From assembly GCA_964369605.1 (NCBI GenBank), contig CAYJFD010000010.1, forward strand, positions 1-54,722: 54,722 nucleotides of DNA, given 5' to 3'. Below, one piece after another: positions 25,307 through 34,506 of the stretch. This DNA comes from CAYJFD01 sp964369605 (lineage in GTDB: Bacteria > Bacteroidota > Bacteroidia > Bacteroidales > UBA932). Made by a program: the position numbers and the translations under genes. Below the pieces are notes generated by a model, which was given only the letters and a program-made list of their open reading frames with translations, did not search any database and was not told the DNA's origin. How positions within the stretch are numbered: the first letter of the stretch is position 1; the number at the start of each line of letters is the position of its first letter.

Positions 25307-26498
25307 TGCCTAGCTGTGTTTTACCATCCATATTTATCTCTATCGTTTTGTTAATAGAAAGAACTATACCTATAGCACTACTCATTACTAAGAATGAAGT
25401 ACCACCAGAGCTAATTAAAGGAAGAGTCTGCCCTGTAACAGGGAAGATACCTATATTTACAAGAATATGGATCATCGCCTGTGTGCAAATTAATATACCC
25501 AGCCCTAGGACTGTAAGAACAGTATAAATGGTGCTGCACTGGTGGGTTATCTTTACGCAACAGAATAAAAACCAGAGATATAAGAGCATAACCAATATTC
25601 CTCCAAGTAATCCCGTTTCCTCAAGTATGGTGGTAAATATAAAGTCATCATAAGGGTTAGGAAGAATATTCTTAACGATTCCCTCACCTATACCTACGCC
25701 CCAAAGGCCTCCTACTTGTATTGCCTTAATAGCCTGTTGGCTCTGAAAATTCTTATCCTTATATTGTTGCTGTTCTAGAGCATCTAGATTCTCAATATTA
25801 TCTCCTGTGAAAAATCTCTCCACCCTTGCCTCAAATGTGGCGACCCTATCAAAGGCTCCTGTAGTCTTGTGAATGAGATATATAAAAGCGAGTCCTGCGA
25901 GAACTATTAATAGTGTCTTTAGAAGATGCATCCATTTGATTCCCGAGAAAATAAGAAGAAGAGAAGATATAAATGCGATAATTAAAGTAGATGTAACACT
26001 GCCCCAAAGTGTTAGAACACAAGTTATACCTAGGGGTACAATTATCTTTAATGCATAGTCCTTAAAATTTTCTAAATTAAATATTTCTATCGCACGGGCA
26101 AGGTATAGTACCACAGCTACCTTCGCTAGCTCTGAAGGCTGAAATGTCATAAAGCCTAGGTCTATCCATCTAGCGTTACCTTCATCTATCATACTCCGTA
26201 TAGCTACGAAAGATAAGAATCCCCAAGCTATAGGAAGGATAAGAATACTTATTATTCTATAAACTTTGACATTAGTATAGTAACAAATGAAAAGTGCGGC
26301 TAGCCCAACGAATACGAAGCCTATCTGTTTGAAAAGATAGAAGCTATTATTCATCTTTTCTGCTATGGCAAGAGCAGCAGTAGATGAGTAGGCTGCAACA
26401 ATAGATATTAAGGAGATAGTTAGAACTATCACCCAAATTGTCTGGTTACCTCTGAGCTTTAATTTCCTGTTTGAATCGAGTTTATTTAGAATGTCCAT
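25296..26498 (-). CDS. ftsW: SEDS-family peptidoglycan polymerase FtsW
   Basis: SEDS glycosyltransferase that polymerises lipid II at the septum with FtsI. 400 residues with about ten membrane helices. SEDS landmarks are GNARWIDLGFMTFQPSELAK, the loop with GGLWGVGIGEGIVKNILPNPYDDFIF, ILEETGLLGG and the C-terminal GIFPVTGQTLPLISSGGTSF. It lies between murD (3-bp gap) and murG (overlap). The pairing with ftsI in this cluster supports FtsW rather than RodA. Confidence 0.96.
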   Translation of the reverse strand: MDILNKLDSNRKLKLRGNQTIWVIVLTISLISIVAAYSSTAALAIAEKMNNSFYLFKQIGFVFVGLAALFICYYTNVKVYRIISILILPIAWGFLSFVAIRSMIDEGNARWIDLGFMTFQPSELAKVAVVLYLARAIEIFNLENFKDYALKIIVPLGITCVLTLWGSVTSTLIIAFISSLLLIFSGIKWMHLLKTLLIVLAGLAFIYLIHKTTGAFDRVATFEARVERFFTGDNIENLDALEQQQYKDKNFQSQQAIKAIQVGGLWGVGIGEGIVKNILPNPYDDFIFTTILEETGLLGGILVMLLYLWFLFCCVKITHQCSTIYTVLTVLGLGILICTQAMIHILVNIGIFPVTGQTLPLISSGGTSFLVMSSAIGIVLSINKTIEINMDGKTQLGNEK

Positions 26499-26501
26499 AT
26501 T

Positions 26502-27812
26502 TTAGCCTCTTGTAAGATTAATAACTGCGTCTTTAAACTGTCTTCCCCTATCCTCATAATTCTTAAATAAGTCGAAGCTCGCACAACAAGGAGAGAGAAG
26601 AACCACATCGCCATCAGAGGCTAGCTCTGCTGCCTGCGAAACAGCCTGCTGTGCACTAGAGGCCTCACATATTATATTGATTTTTCCTCCAAAGGCCTCA
26701 CAAAGCTTGGTGTTATCTAGTCCTAAGCAAATAAGAGCTTTTACTCTATTTTCTATTAGAGGAAATAAAACAGAATAATCATTACCCTTATCAGTTCCTC
26801 CAGCTATCCATATAACAGGTCTAGACATGCTCTCTAATGCGTAGTAGCTAGAATCTACATTAGTAGCTTTTGAATCATTTATCCATAGGATGCCGTGCTT
26901 CTCTATAATCCTTTCCATTCTGTGTTCGATGGCCTCAAAACTGGAGAGGGCATCTTTAATTATATCCTGATCTATACCTAAAGCGAGTCCTGTTAATGCT
27001 GCAGCAGATGAATTGTAAAAATTATGCTTTCCCTTAAGACTCAGTTCGTCCTTGGACATACTCAGCGCCCTGTCATTTACTTTGATGTCTATATTCTCAG
27101 AGTAAAAGAATGGCAGTAAATTAGCCTCTATTTTGTGATTATTCATATAGCTAGAGATATTTTCATCCTCCTGGAAGTAGATAAAATAATCACTCTTAAG
27201 CATATTTTGAGTAATGCGAAACTTAGAATCAATATAATTTTGCATCTTATATTCGTAGCGATCTAGGTGGTCAGGGGTGATATTGAGAATGATAGCTACA
27301 TCGGCCTTAAAATCATACATTCCATCAAGTTGAAAACTGCTGAGTTCTAAGACATAATAGTCATATTTTTTTGTGGCTACCCCCATAGCATAGCTGTCTC
27401 CAATATTTCCACCTAGTCCGACATTTAATCCTGCCTTTTTTAAAAGGAAGTAGATAAGGGATGTGGTGGTGGTTTTACCATTGCTGCCAGTAATACAAAT
27501 CTTCTTAGATTCATCATAGCGACCAGCAAATTCGATCTCAGAGATAATAGCTATACCTCTTTGCTTAATATCTTTAATAAGTTGTATGTTTTCAGGTATC
27601 CCTGGGCTCTTTATTATAAGAGATGCATTGAAAATAAGTTCAGTGCTGTGTTTTCCTTCCTCGTAACTGATATCGTATTTACAAAGGATGTCTTTGAACT
27701 TATCTTCAATCATACCTCTGTCAGAGACAAAGACATCAAATCCTTTGGTCTTCGCTAATACAGCAGATCCTATTCCGCTTTCTGCTCCCCCTAGTATTAC
27801 AATTCTATCCAT
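26502..27812 (-). CDS. murD: UDP-N-acetylmuramoyl-L-alanine--D-glutamate ligase
   Basis: Adds D-Glu to UDP-MurNAc-Ala. 436 residues. The N-terminal loop is VILGGAESGIGSAVLAKTKG, the ATP P-loop is CITGSNGKTTTTSLIYFLL, the central site is LNITPDHLDRYEYKMQNY, and the C-terminal part has WINDSKATNVDSSYYALES and WIAGGTDKGNDYS. All catalytic landmarks are present. It lies between mraY (14-bp gap) and ftsW. Confidence 0.97.
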   Translation of the reverse strand: MDRIVILGGAESGIGSAVLAKTKGFDVFVSDRGMIEDKFKDILCKYDISYEEGKHSTELIFNASLIIKSPGIPENIQLIKDIKQRGIAIISEIEFAGRYDESKKICITGSNGKTTTTSLIYFLLKKAGLNVGLGGNIGDSYAMGVATKKYDYYVLELSSFQLDGMYDFKADVAIILNITPDHLDRYEYKMQNYIDSKFRITQNMLKSDYFIYFQEDENISSYMNNHKIEANLLPFFYSENIDIKVNDRALSMSKDELSLKGKHNFYNSSAAALTGLALGIDQDIIKDALSSFEAIEHRMERIIEKHGILWINDSKATNVDSSYYALESMSRPVIWIAGGTDKGNDYSVLFPLIENRVKALICLGLDNTKLCEAFGGKINIICEASSAQQAVSQAAELASDGDVVLLSPCCASFDLFKNYEDRGRQFKDAVINLTRG

Positions 27813-27826
27813 ACGCTAATCCTTTA

Positions 27827-29077
27827 TTATCTGATTTTTAGAGTGACGATGGATACTACAGCTAAAATAATAGTAATAATCCAAAATCTAAGAACTATCT
27901 TAGGTTCTGGCATTGCCCTTTTAGGGTTGCGAAAAACTGCGTCAATATCTGGTTTCTGAAAATGGTGGTGTAAAGGAGCCATCTTAAATACCCTTCTACC
28001 TACCCCATATCGTTTCTTAGTATATTTAAAGTATATCCTTTGAGCTATAACTGAGATAGATTCGACAAAGAATATACCACATAAAATAGGTATAAGTAAT
28101 TCTTTTCTAATCATAATAGCTGCAACAGCTATTATACCGCCTAGTGCAAGGCTACCAGTATCTCCCATAAACACTTGGGCAGGGTAGGAGTTATACCATA
28201 AAAATCCAAGTAGGGCACCAGTGAGAGTTGCCATAAAAATAGTTATCTCTCCAGTGTAGGGGATATACATTATATTTAAGTAGTCAGAATAGATAAAGTT
28301 ACCCGAGAGGTAGGCGAGCACGCCTAAGGTTGCACCTACGATAAGAGATGTGCCCGTCGCAAGTCCGTCAAGCCCATCAGTAAGGTTTGTTCCGTTTGAA
28401 ACCGCAACTATTACAAAGACTATAACGAAAATATAAATTACCCATTCCCCAATGTCCTTTACCTTGCCTTTGAATGGAAGGAGATCCCCATATTCAAAAC
28501 TCTGATTCTTAATGAAAGGAATAGTCGTAGATGTGCTTTTTTCAGCTGGACCTGAGACCACCTCCTTAGTATTGTCCTCATTAATAGTTGTTATTTTATC
28601 TCTAATGACAACATCCTCGCTCAGTAGAAGGGTTGTGCCTACGATTATTCCTAGTGTTACCTGACCAAGAATCTTATACTTAGGTCTAAGTCCCTCTTTA
28701 TCCTTTTTAAATACCTTAATATAGTCATCTAAGAATCCTAAGAAACCTAGACATACAGTAGTGATAATCAGTAGCTGTAGATATACGTTCGAAAGATCTC
28801 CAAATAATAGAGTAGGGATTAAAATCGCTAAAATGATAATAATTCCTCCCATCGTAGGAGTGCCCTTCTTAGAGTATTGCCCTTCTAGGCCTAACTCCCT
28901 GACTTGGTCACCTATCTGCAGCTTTGCAAGTAACTTAATAATTCTTCTACCAATTATAACTGATAAATAGATAGCTAAAACAGCAGAGATAATCGCTCTG
29001 AACGAAATATACTTGAAAAGACCTGACCCTGGAAGGTCGATAAGAGTCTCTAGATATTCAAAAAGATGATAAAACAT
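27827..29077 (-). CDS. mraY: phospho-N-acetylmuramoyl-pentapeptide transferase
   Basis: Makes lipid I from UDP-MurNAc-pentapeptide and undecaprenyl phosphate. 416 residues, longer than the 360 of E. coli, because of an extracytoplasmic insert after about residue 150 that is usual in Bacteroidota. Motifs are KKGTPTMGGIIII, FLGFLDDYIKVFKKDKEGL with the Asp pair, NGTNLTDGLDGLATGTS, FMGDTGSLALGG and the His-rich MAPLHHHFQ. About ten membrane helices. Confidence 0.97.
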   Translation of the reverse strand: MFYHLFEYLETLIDLPGSGLFKYISFRAIISAVLAIYLSVIIGRRIIKLLAKLQIGDQVRELGLEGQYSKKGTPTMGGIIIILAILIPTLLFGDLSNVYLQLLIITTVCLGFLGFLDDYIKVFKKDKEGLRPKYKILGQVTLGIIVGTTLLLSEDVVIRDKITTINEDNTKEVVSGPAEKSTSTTIPFIKNQSFEYGDLLPFKGKVKDIGEWVIYIFVIVFVIVAVSNGTNLTDGLDGLATGTSLIVGATLGVLAYLSGNFIYSDYLNIMYIPYTGEITIFMATLTGALLGFLWYNSYPAQVFMGDTGSLALGGIIAVAAIMIRKELLIPILCGIFFVESISVIAQRIYFKYTKKRYGVGRRVFKMAPLHHHFQKPDIDAVFRNPKRAMPEPKIVLRFWIITIILAVVSIVTLKIR

Positions 29078-29081
29078 AAGG

Positions 29082-30557
29082 CTATAAAGTATTAAAACAA
29101 TCTTGTACTATTAATTTGTCATCAAAATGACTTTTTTCTCCATTTATAATTTGATAATCTTCGTGTCCTTTTCCTGCCACTATTATGATAGACCCTTCAC
29201 TTGCAGTTAATATAGCAGTGCGAATAGCGTCTCTTCGGTCAGTAATAGAAAGGACCTTAGAACTCATACTCGGACTTATTCCAGCTTGTACGTCCTTGAT
29301 TATTTCTTGAGGATCCTCAAATCGAGGATTGTCGGAAGTAATAAAAACCCTATCCGAATATTTTGCTGCTATTGCGCCCATTTTAGGGCGCTTTGTTTTA
29401 TCCCTATCTCCACCGCAGCCGAAGATACAGATAACTTGCCTCGATGAGGCAATATCACGAATTGTCAATAATATGTTTTCCAGGGCATCTGGGGTATGCG
29501 CATAGTCGATGACAGCTGTCAGTCCTTTTCCGCCTCTAATATATTCAAATCTGCCGCTAACTGCACTTAACTCGGATATGCCTACTAGCACCTCTTCCTT
29601 CTCTGCGCCTAATAATATGGCCGTAGAGTAAACTGCAAGTAGATTTTGTGCATTGTATCTTCCGATGAACCTTGTCCAGACCTCAGTTCCATCAATATTT
29701 AAAAGAGATCCCTCCAGAGTACTTTCAATTATCTTTACTTTAAAATTAGCGGCCCTCTCACAAGAGTAAGTGTAAATTTGAGCAGCTGTATTTTGAGTCA
29801 TAACTCTACCGTTTTTGTCGTCAACATTTACAAGAGCATAACTGGATGAGGGAAGAGAGTCAAATAAGCGCTTCTTACAGTTGAGGTACTCAATAAATGT
29901 CTTATGGTAGTCAAGATGATCGTGAGTAAGATTAGAGAAGATCGCGACAGAAAAATTTAGCCCATCAACTCTTCCTTGATCTAGCGCGTGCGAGCTTACC
30001 TCCATAAAACAATATTCACACCCTGCCTCTATCATCTCATTAAGAAGTGCATAAGTAGATAGTATATCAGGAGTAGTGTTGATAGTAGGGTACTCTTTAT
30101 CTTCAACATAATTAGCGATGGTAGAAATCAAGCCACTACAGTAACCCATAGATCTATAAAGCCTATATAGTAGAGTAGCCGTCGTCGTTTTACCATTAGT
30201 TCCAGTCACCCCAACAAGCTTTATCCTATCGCTAGGATGCATATAAAAATTATTAGCCAGTGCTCCTACTATACTCCTGCTGTTAGAACATCTTAAAAAG
30301 CAAACAGAAGGGTAGGCCTGTGTGAGTCTAGAGTAGTCCTTGTCCTGAAAAACTACTGCCTTGGCTCCTTTTTCGATGGCCTTCTCGATAAATTTGTGAC
30401 CATCAGACTCATAGCCCTTTACGGCTATAAACAAAGATGAATCTAGGCATTTACGAGAGTCTAGCTCAATAGAACCAATCTCGAAATCGAAGAAATTTTC
30501 AATGCTCTCAAACTCTAGCTTTCCTATAAGTGCCTTTAATTTCATATACCTATTCAT
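29082..30557 (-). CDS. murE: UDP-N-acetylmuramoyl-L-alanyl-D-glutamate--2,6-diaminopimelate ligase
   Basis: Adds the third stem-peptide residue. 491 residues. The ATP P-loop is VGVTGTNGKTTTATLLYRL, the central domain has CFMEVSSHALDQGRVDGL, and the C-terminal domain has IDYAHTPDALENIL. The substrate-recognition motif DNPRFEDP has the DNPR form known from meso-diaminopimelate-specific enzymes, so a Gram-negative-type A1gamma peptidoglycan is expected. Its start coincides by one base with the ftsI stop, a sign of coupled translation. Confidence 0.97.
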   Translation of the reverse strand: MNRYMKLKALIGKLEFESIENFFDFEIGSIELDSRKCLDSSLFIAVKGYESDGHKFIEKAIEKGAKAVVFQDKDYSRLTQAYPSVCFLRCSNSRSIVGALANNFYMHPSDRIKLVGVTGTNGKTTTATLLYRLYRSMGYCSGLISTIANYVEDKEYPTINTTPDILSTYALLNEMIEAGCEYCFMEVSSHALDQGRVDGLNFSVAIFSNLTHDHLDYHKTFIEYLNCKKRLFDSLPSSSYALVNVDDKNGRVMTQNTAAQIYTYSCERAANFKVKIIESTLEGSLLNIDGTEVWTRFIGRYNAQNLLAVYSTAILLGAEKEEVLVGISELSAVSGRFEYIRGGKGLTAVIDYAHTPDALENILLTIRDIASSRQVICIFGCGGDRDKTKRPKMGAIAAKYSDRVFITSDNPRFEDPQEIIKDVQAGISPSMSSKVLSITDRRDAIRTAILTASEGSIIIVAGKGHEDYQIINGEKSHFDDKLIVQDCFNTL

Positions 30558-32683
30558 TATTTTGTTTGTTTTAATACTATAGTGATCTCTGAATTCTCTC
30601 GAAGCATAGTGCCTGCCTTAGGCTCTTGGGAAACAACCCTTCCAGAACCTTTGACATTAGCCTTATAGCCTTTATTCTCAATCATATATAGAGCATCCCT
30701 TAGCCCCATATTCATTAAGTTAGGGACAACTCCTGCCTCATTCTCAAGACTTACAATACTAGTTTGGTCGTCCTTTTTAGAAGAATTTATCCACAGTCCT
30801 TCATCAAGATTAAAGACATTCTTTGTTTCTAAATAATTAAGGGCAGTTTTTGTTACATCGCTCCTTCCACTCGCAATATTAGGATTATCAAATGCTACCA
30901 TTCCTTTGCCTGAAATAGGAGTTTTCCATTCAGGATGAGTAATATAGATATGATCTGAAATTTTCTTGAAAACAGGTGCTGCCCAGGTACTACCATAGAC
31001 GTTGCCCCTTGTTTTACCTGAATATATTACAACGATGCATGAATATTTTGGATCATCTGCTGGGAAGAAACCAGCAAAAGAGGCTTGGAATTTTTTATAA
31101 CCCTTAGCGTCTACGTACCTTTTTTCTTCATTTAGAATCTGTGCTGTTCCAGTTTTGCCAGCTATTCTATATCTATCGTCTTTTATATTCTCAGCTGTTC
31201 CATTATTAACTACCTCCTCGAGAGCCTCTGTCACTTCTCTAATCGTTTTCTTAGAACATATTGATCCACTAATAGTTTTTGAATGAAATTCCTGATCAAT
31301 AATTCCGTTCTTTTGAGTGTTTTCTATAAAGTATGGCTTTACCATCTTGCCTTGATTAGCGACAGCGTTGTAATACGTAAGTGTGTGCATTGGAGTGATA
31401 AGTACCTCATAGCCGAGTCCCATCTGAGGAAGAGATACCATAGACCATGGCTTGTCGTCAGGAGTCCAAATAGTAGTGTAGCCCTCGCCGGATATGTCAA
31501 GATTTAATCTTTCGCCTAATTTAAAGTCATAAAGACGACTTACATACTCATCTGGATTATCTTCGTAATGCTCTGTCATCATCTTTGCAAATGCTACATT
31601 AGAAGATAGAGCAAAAGCATCCTTTACGCTCATTATACCATAGCCACCTTCTCTAGTGTCAGAAAAAACCTTTCTATAATATGTCCAAGTTCCGTCCTCG
31701 CCATCTATCTCGTCATCTAGATTAACGTGGCCATCCTCAAGGAGAGAAATTAGTGCCGCTAATTTTAAGGTAGAGCCTGGGTCGGAGGCCTCTGCTATAG
31801 CGTAATTGTAAGATTCTGTGAACTCTCCATTCTTATCCTTCTTTAAATTTACCATAGCCCTAATAGCTCCTGTTTCTGTTTCCATAACGATAGCTGTACC
31901 TCCCTCTAGGATAGGTCTACGTGCTAGCTGTTCTCTAAGTGCTTTATCTGCAGCTTCTTGAATATCGATGTCGAGAGTTGTCTGAATATCATATCCATCC
32001 TGAGGCTGAACCTCTTCCTTAGGATCTAGTTGAAGCCAGTTTCCTGGTTGGTAGGTCATAGTCCTTTTCCCATCTATGCCTCTTAAGATATGATTATAGC
32101 TAAGCTCTATCCCTGCTCCTTCTCCAACAGAGTTGATGTAACCAAGTGTCCTATCAGCAAGTGGGTGAAAGGGTCTTGTCCTCTTCTCCTTCTGTACAGT
32201 TACAAGCCCTCCTCTAAATCCTTTCTCTCTAAAAATAGGAAACTGCTTAAGTCTCTCTAATTCGGAATAGCTGATGTCTCTATTTCCGAGTTTTTTATAT
32301 TTATTTTCAGCCTTTTTTGCAGCAAGAATTTCTTTTCTATACGCCTGCTCGCTCTTATCTCTAAATAACCTACTAAGCTCCCTACTTAATGCTGAAACAT
32401 TAGAGTTAAAGATACTATCATTAACAGGACTATAGTCAAAACGAATTTCAAAGCGAGGAATAGATATAACAAGAGGTCTCCCATCTCTTGCTAAAATACT
32501 ACCCCTTGAAGCCTCGATAACAGATTCAGTAGTATAATTCTCAGAACTAACCTTATTCTCAGAAAATAATAGAATATAGCCAACTCTTAAGATAACTATC
32601 AGTACTACTATCCAGAAGCAATAGAATAGTACCCTAGATTTTCCACGTATACTTTTAATAATATCTTCGGTTCTCATAGGCAC
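30557..32683 (-). CDS. ftsI: septal peptidoglycan transpeptidase FtsI (PBP3 type) with PASTA domain
   Basis: 708 residues. One N-terminal membrane anchor (about 18-40) is followed by a PBP dimerisation region with SRGSILARDGRPLV and AGIELSYNHILRG. The transpeptidase domain has SxxK at Ser304-Lys307 (DPGSTLK), SSN at 360-362 and KTGTAQ at about residue 500. A single C-terminal PASTA domain (about 650-707) begins VVPNLMNMGLRDALYMIE and ends SEITIVLKQ; this is normal for Bacteroidota FtsI but absent in E. coli. It overlaps both neighbours by one base. Confidence 0.97.
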   Translation of the reverse strand: MPMRTEDIIKSIRGKSRVLFYCFWIVVLIVILRVGYILLFSENKVSSENYTTESVIEASRGSILARDGRPLVISIPRFEIRFDYSPVNDSIFNSNVSALSRELSRLFRDKSEQAYRKEILAAKKAENKYKKLGNRDISYSELERLKQFPIFREKGFRGGLVTVQKEKRTRPFHPLADRTLGYINSVGEGAGIELSYNHILRGIDGKRTMTYQPGNWLQLDPKEEVQPQDGYDIQTTLDIDIQEAADKALREQLARRPILEGGTAIVMETETGAIRAMVNLKKDKNGEFTESYNYAIAEASDPGSTLKLAALISLLEDGHVNLDDEIDGEDGTWTYYRKVFSDTREGGYGIMSVKDAFALSSNVAFAKMMTEHYEDNPDEYVSRLYDFKLGERLNLDISGEGYTTIWTPDDKPWSMVSLPQMGLGYEVLITPMHTLTYYNAVANQGKMVKPYFIENTQKNGIIDQEFHSKTISGSICSKKTIREVTEALEEVVNNGTAENIKDDRYRIAGKTGTAQILNEEKRYVDAKGYKKFQASFAGFFPADDPKYSCIVVIYSGKTRGNVYGSTWAAPVFKKISDHIYITHPEWKTPISGKGMVAFDNPNIASGRSDVTKTALNYLETKNVFNLDEGLWINSSKKDDQTSIVSLENEAGVVPNLMNMGLRDALYMIENKGYKANVKGSGRVVSQEPKAGTMLRENSEITIVLKQTK

Positions 32684-33012
32684 TATCTTGTAGACTTTAC
32701 AATAACGGGAGGATTAGTAGGAGCCCTTAATTTAGATTCCTTACTTTCCAATATTTCTTTTATTTGATTCTGATTACACAGATCTAGTAATACAGCCTCT
32801 TTACTTATTGCTTCGGTTTTTAATTCCTTAATAATTTTTAAATTACGTTCTTTCTCAGAAAGAAGGGATTTATTTCTGAAGATAATACTAACAGAAATAA
32901 TCACTAGTGTGAAAATGTATGTGAGAAGTGTCCAGTGCTTAATTGTAAATCTGGAATCACCTAGGAACTGTCCTCCTAATATATCAGCGAATATGTTTCT
33001 ATTTCTTGCCAT
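32683..33012 (-). CDS. ftsL: FtsL-like divisome protein
   Basis: 109 residues. A basic N-terminus, one membrane helix (about 27-46) and a short charged coiled coil (SLLSEKERNLKIIKELKTEAIS) give the standard FtsL layout. Sequence identity is always low in this family. The call rests on topology and on position between rsmH (4-bp gap) and ftsI (one-base overlap). FtsL with FtsQ and a DivIC-type partner activates FtsWI. Confidence 0.85.
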   Translation of the reverse strand: MARNRNIFADILGGQFLGDSRFTIKHWTLLTYIFTLVIISVSIIFRNKSLLSEKERNLKIIKELKTEAISKEAVLLDLCNQNQIKEILESKESKLRAPTNPPVIVKSTR

Positions 33013-33016
33013 AGCT

Positions 33017-33919
33017 CTATACTTTCTCTGCTATTCTCAGTTTTGCACTTCGTGCTCTAGTATTACTCGCTATTTCCTCCTCGCTTGGAAGAATAGGTTT
33101 CCTATTAATCGCTTTAATCTGAGTCTGTGAGTTCCCAAAAAAGTCTTTCTCTATCTCTCCGCTAGTGTTGCCAGAGCGAATAAAATTCTTAACCATTCTA
33201 TCCTCAAGTGAGTGATAGGTAATCACAGAAAGGCGGCCAGAAGGTTTAAGCGCATTAAGGGCTCCCTTTAGAAAATACTCAAGGCTTAACATCTCTCCAT
33301 TTACTTCCATCCTTAATGCTTGGTAGACCTTTGCTAGAAACTTGTGTTCTCCAAAACCTGGAAGGATTTTAGCTATAGCCTCTCTTAGATCTCCAGTTGT
33401 GCATATTTCCTTCTTTTCCCTAGCCTGAATAATCAGGTCCGCTACTTTTTTAGGCTTATCTAATTCTCCATAGAGTCTAAATATTTTAGTAAGTTCCTCA
33501 ATACTATATTCGTTGATTAGATTCTTTGCGCTCTTTTTGATTAGAGAATTCATTCTCATATCTAGTTCTGCATCGAAGCGAAATGAGAATCCGCGATGAG
33601 AAGTGTCAAACTGATGAGATGACACCCCTAAGTCTGCAAGTATTCCATCCACTCCTTCAAACTTATGAAAACGAACGAAATTTTGAATAAATCTGAAATT
33701 ATTGTGAACAAGGATGACTCTTTTATCTTTTGGGGCATTGATAAGAGCATCTTGATCTCTATCAAAAACTATTAGTCGGCCCTTTGAGCCTAGGCGAGAT
33801 AATATTTCTCGTGTGTGTCCTCCACCTCCTAGAGTTGCGTCGCAGTACACACCGTTAGGTACGATGTTTAAGGCGTCAACACTTTCTTTAAGAAGTACGG
33901 GTATGTGATAAGTATCCAT
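33017..33919 (-). CDS. rsmH: 16S rRNA (cytosine-1402 N4)-methyltransferase
   Basis: SAM-dependent methyltransferase (formerly MraW) acting on the ribosomal decoding site. 300 residues. Motifs are YHIPVLLKESVDALN at the N-terminus, VYCDATLGGGGHTREIL (SAM loop), GILADLGVSSHQFD, FSFRFDAELDMRMN and VITYHSLEDRMVKNF. It lies 17 bp downstream of mraZ, in the usual dcw order. Confidence 0.97.
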   Translation of the reverse strand: MDTYHIPVLLKESVDALNIVPNGVYCDATLGGGGHTREILSRLGSKGRLIVFDRDQDALINAPKDKRVILVHNNFRFIQNFVRFHKFEGVDGILADLGVSSHQFDTSHRGFSFRFDAELDMRMNSLIKKSAKNLINEYSIEELTKIFRLYGELDKPKKVADLIIQAREKKEICTTGDLREAIAKILPGFGEHKFLAKVYQALRMEVNGEMLSLEYFLKGALNALKPSGRLSVITYHSLEDRMVKNFIRSGNTSGEIEKDFFGNSQTQIKAINRKPILPSEEEIASNTRARSAKLRIAEKV

Positions 33920-33936
33920 TTTGTGGCCTCCATTTT

Positions 33937-34383
33937 TTACAGCTGTAATTTATTAACAATAGAAATAAACTCATCATTCCCTAAGTGGATGTTTGAGTAT
34001 GCCTCTTTAGCCCATAATTCTATTTTGTGGTCATTGCCGCAGAAAATAACTTCTTTGTCGATGTTAATGCTGCTCAATAGTTCTTTTGGGATGTTTATTC
34101 TTCCGAGCTTCTCGTCAGGTTCAATTAAAGCACGATTACTTACATAGGTTCTCCAAAAACGACAATGCTCCTGATCAAAGAAATTAAGTTTAGCTTTCAA
34201 AGCCTCAGATTCTCGTTCCCACTCAGAATAGGTATATATGTTTAGGCAGTTAGCATAGAGATCTTTTTTGACAACTAAAAGCATAGACTGCTCTCCCTCC
34301 ATAAGGGATTTGAATGCAGAGGGGAAGATTAATCTGCCCTTATCATCTAACTTTGCTTTATGTTCTCCAATGAATTTTACCAT
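33937..34383 (-). CDS. mraZ: transcriptional regulator MraZ
   Basis: 148 residues with two SpoVT/AbrB-like half domains marked by LDDKGRLIFPSAFK (about 12-25) and DEKLGRINIPKELL (about 90-105). MraZ is the conserved first dcw gene and represses its own cluster in E. coli. Here no clear TGGGN repeat operator is seen upstream. A TAATTTTG box about 17-24 bp before the start may be its promoter. It diverges from the M23-type gene at 34507. Confidence 0.95.
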   Translation of the reverse strand: MVKFIGEHKAKLDDKGRLIFPSAFKSLMEGEQSMLLVVKKDLYANCLNIYTYSEWERESEALKAKLNFFDQEHCRFWRTYVSNRALIEPDEKLGRINIPKELLSSINIDKEVIFCGNDHKIELWAKEAYSNIHLGNDEFISIVNKLQL

Positions 34384-34399
34384 AACATCTATTCTTGCG

Positions 34400-34407
34400 C
34401 AAAATTA
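34400..34407 (-). promoter_or_regulatory. putative mraZ/dcw -7 box
   Basis: Minus-strand TAATTTTG fits TAnnTTTG. A TTTG lies 22 bp further upstream, slightly longer than the usual 19-21. If used, it would drive the whole dcw cluster with a short leader. Confidence 0.4.
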
Positions 34408-34506
34408 AATAAAAATATCCACATTTTTACAAATTTTTACAAAGTTTTCCCTTTATTTAAGGGATAAGAGAAATATTTTATTTATTTTCGTGAAAATTTT
34501 ATAAGC

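Noticed and set aside
34384..34506. MraZ operator repeats (TGGGN) upstream of mraZ
   Set aside because: No set of three or more evenly spaced TGGG/CCCA units is present. Only an AT-rich spacer with a weak 6-bp hairpin at about 34448-34464 is seen.
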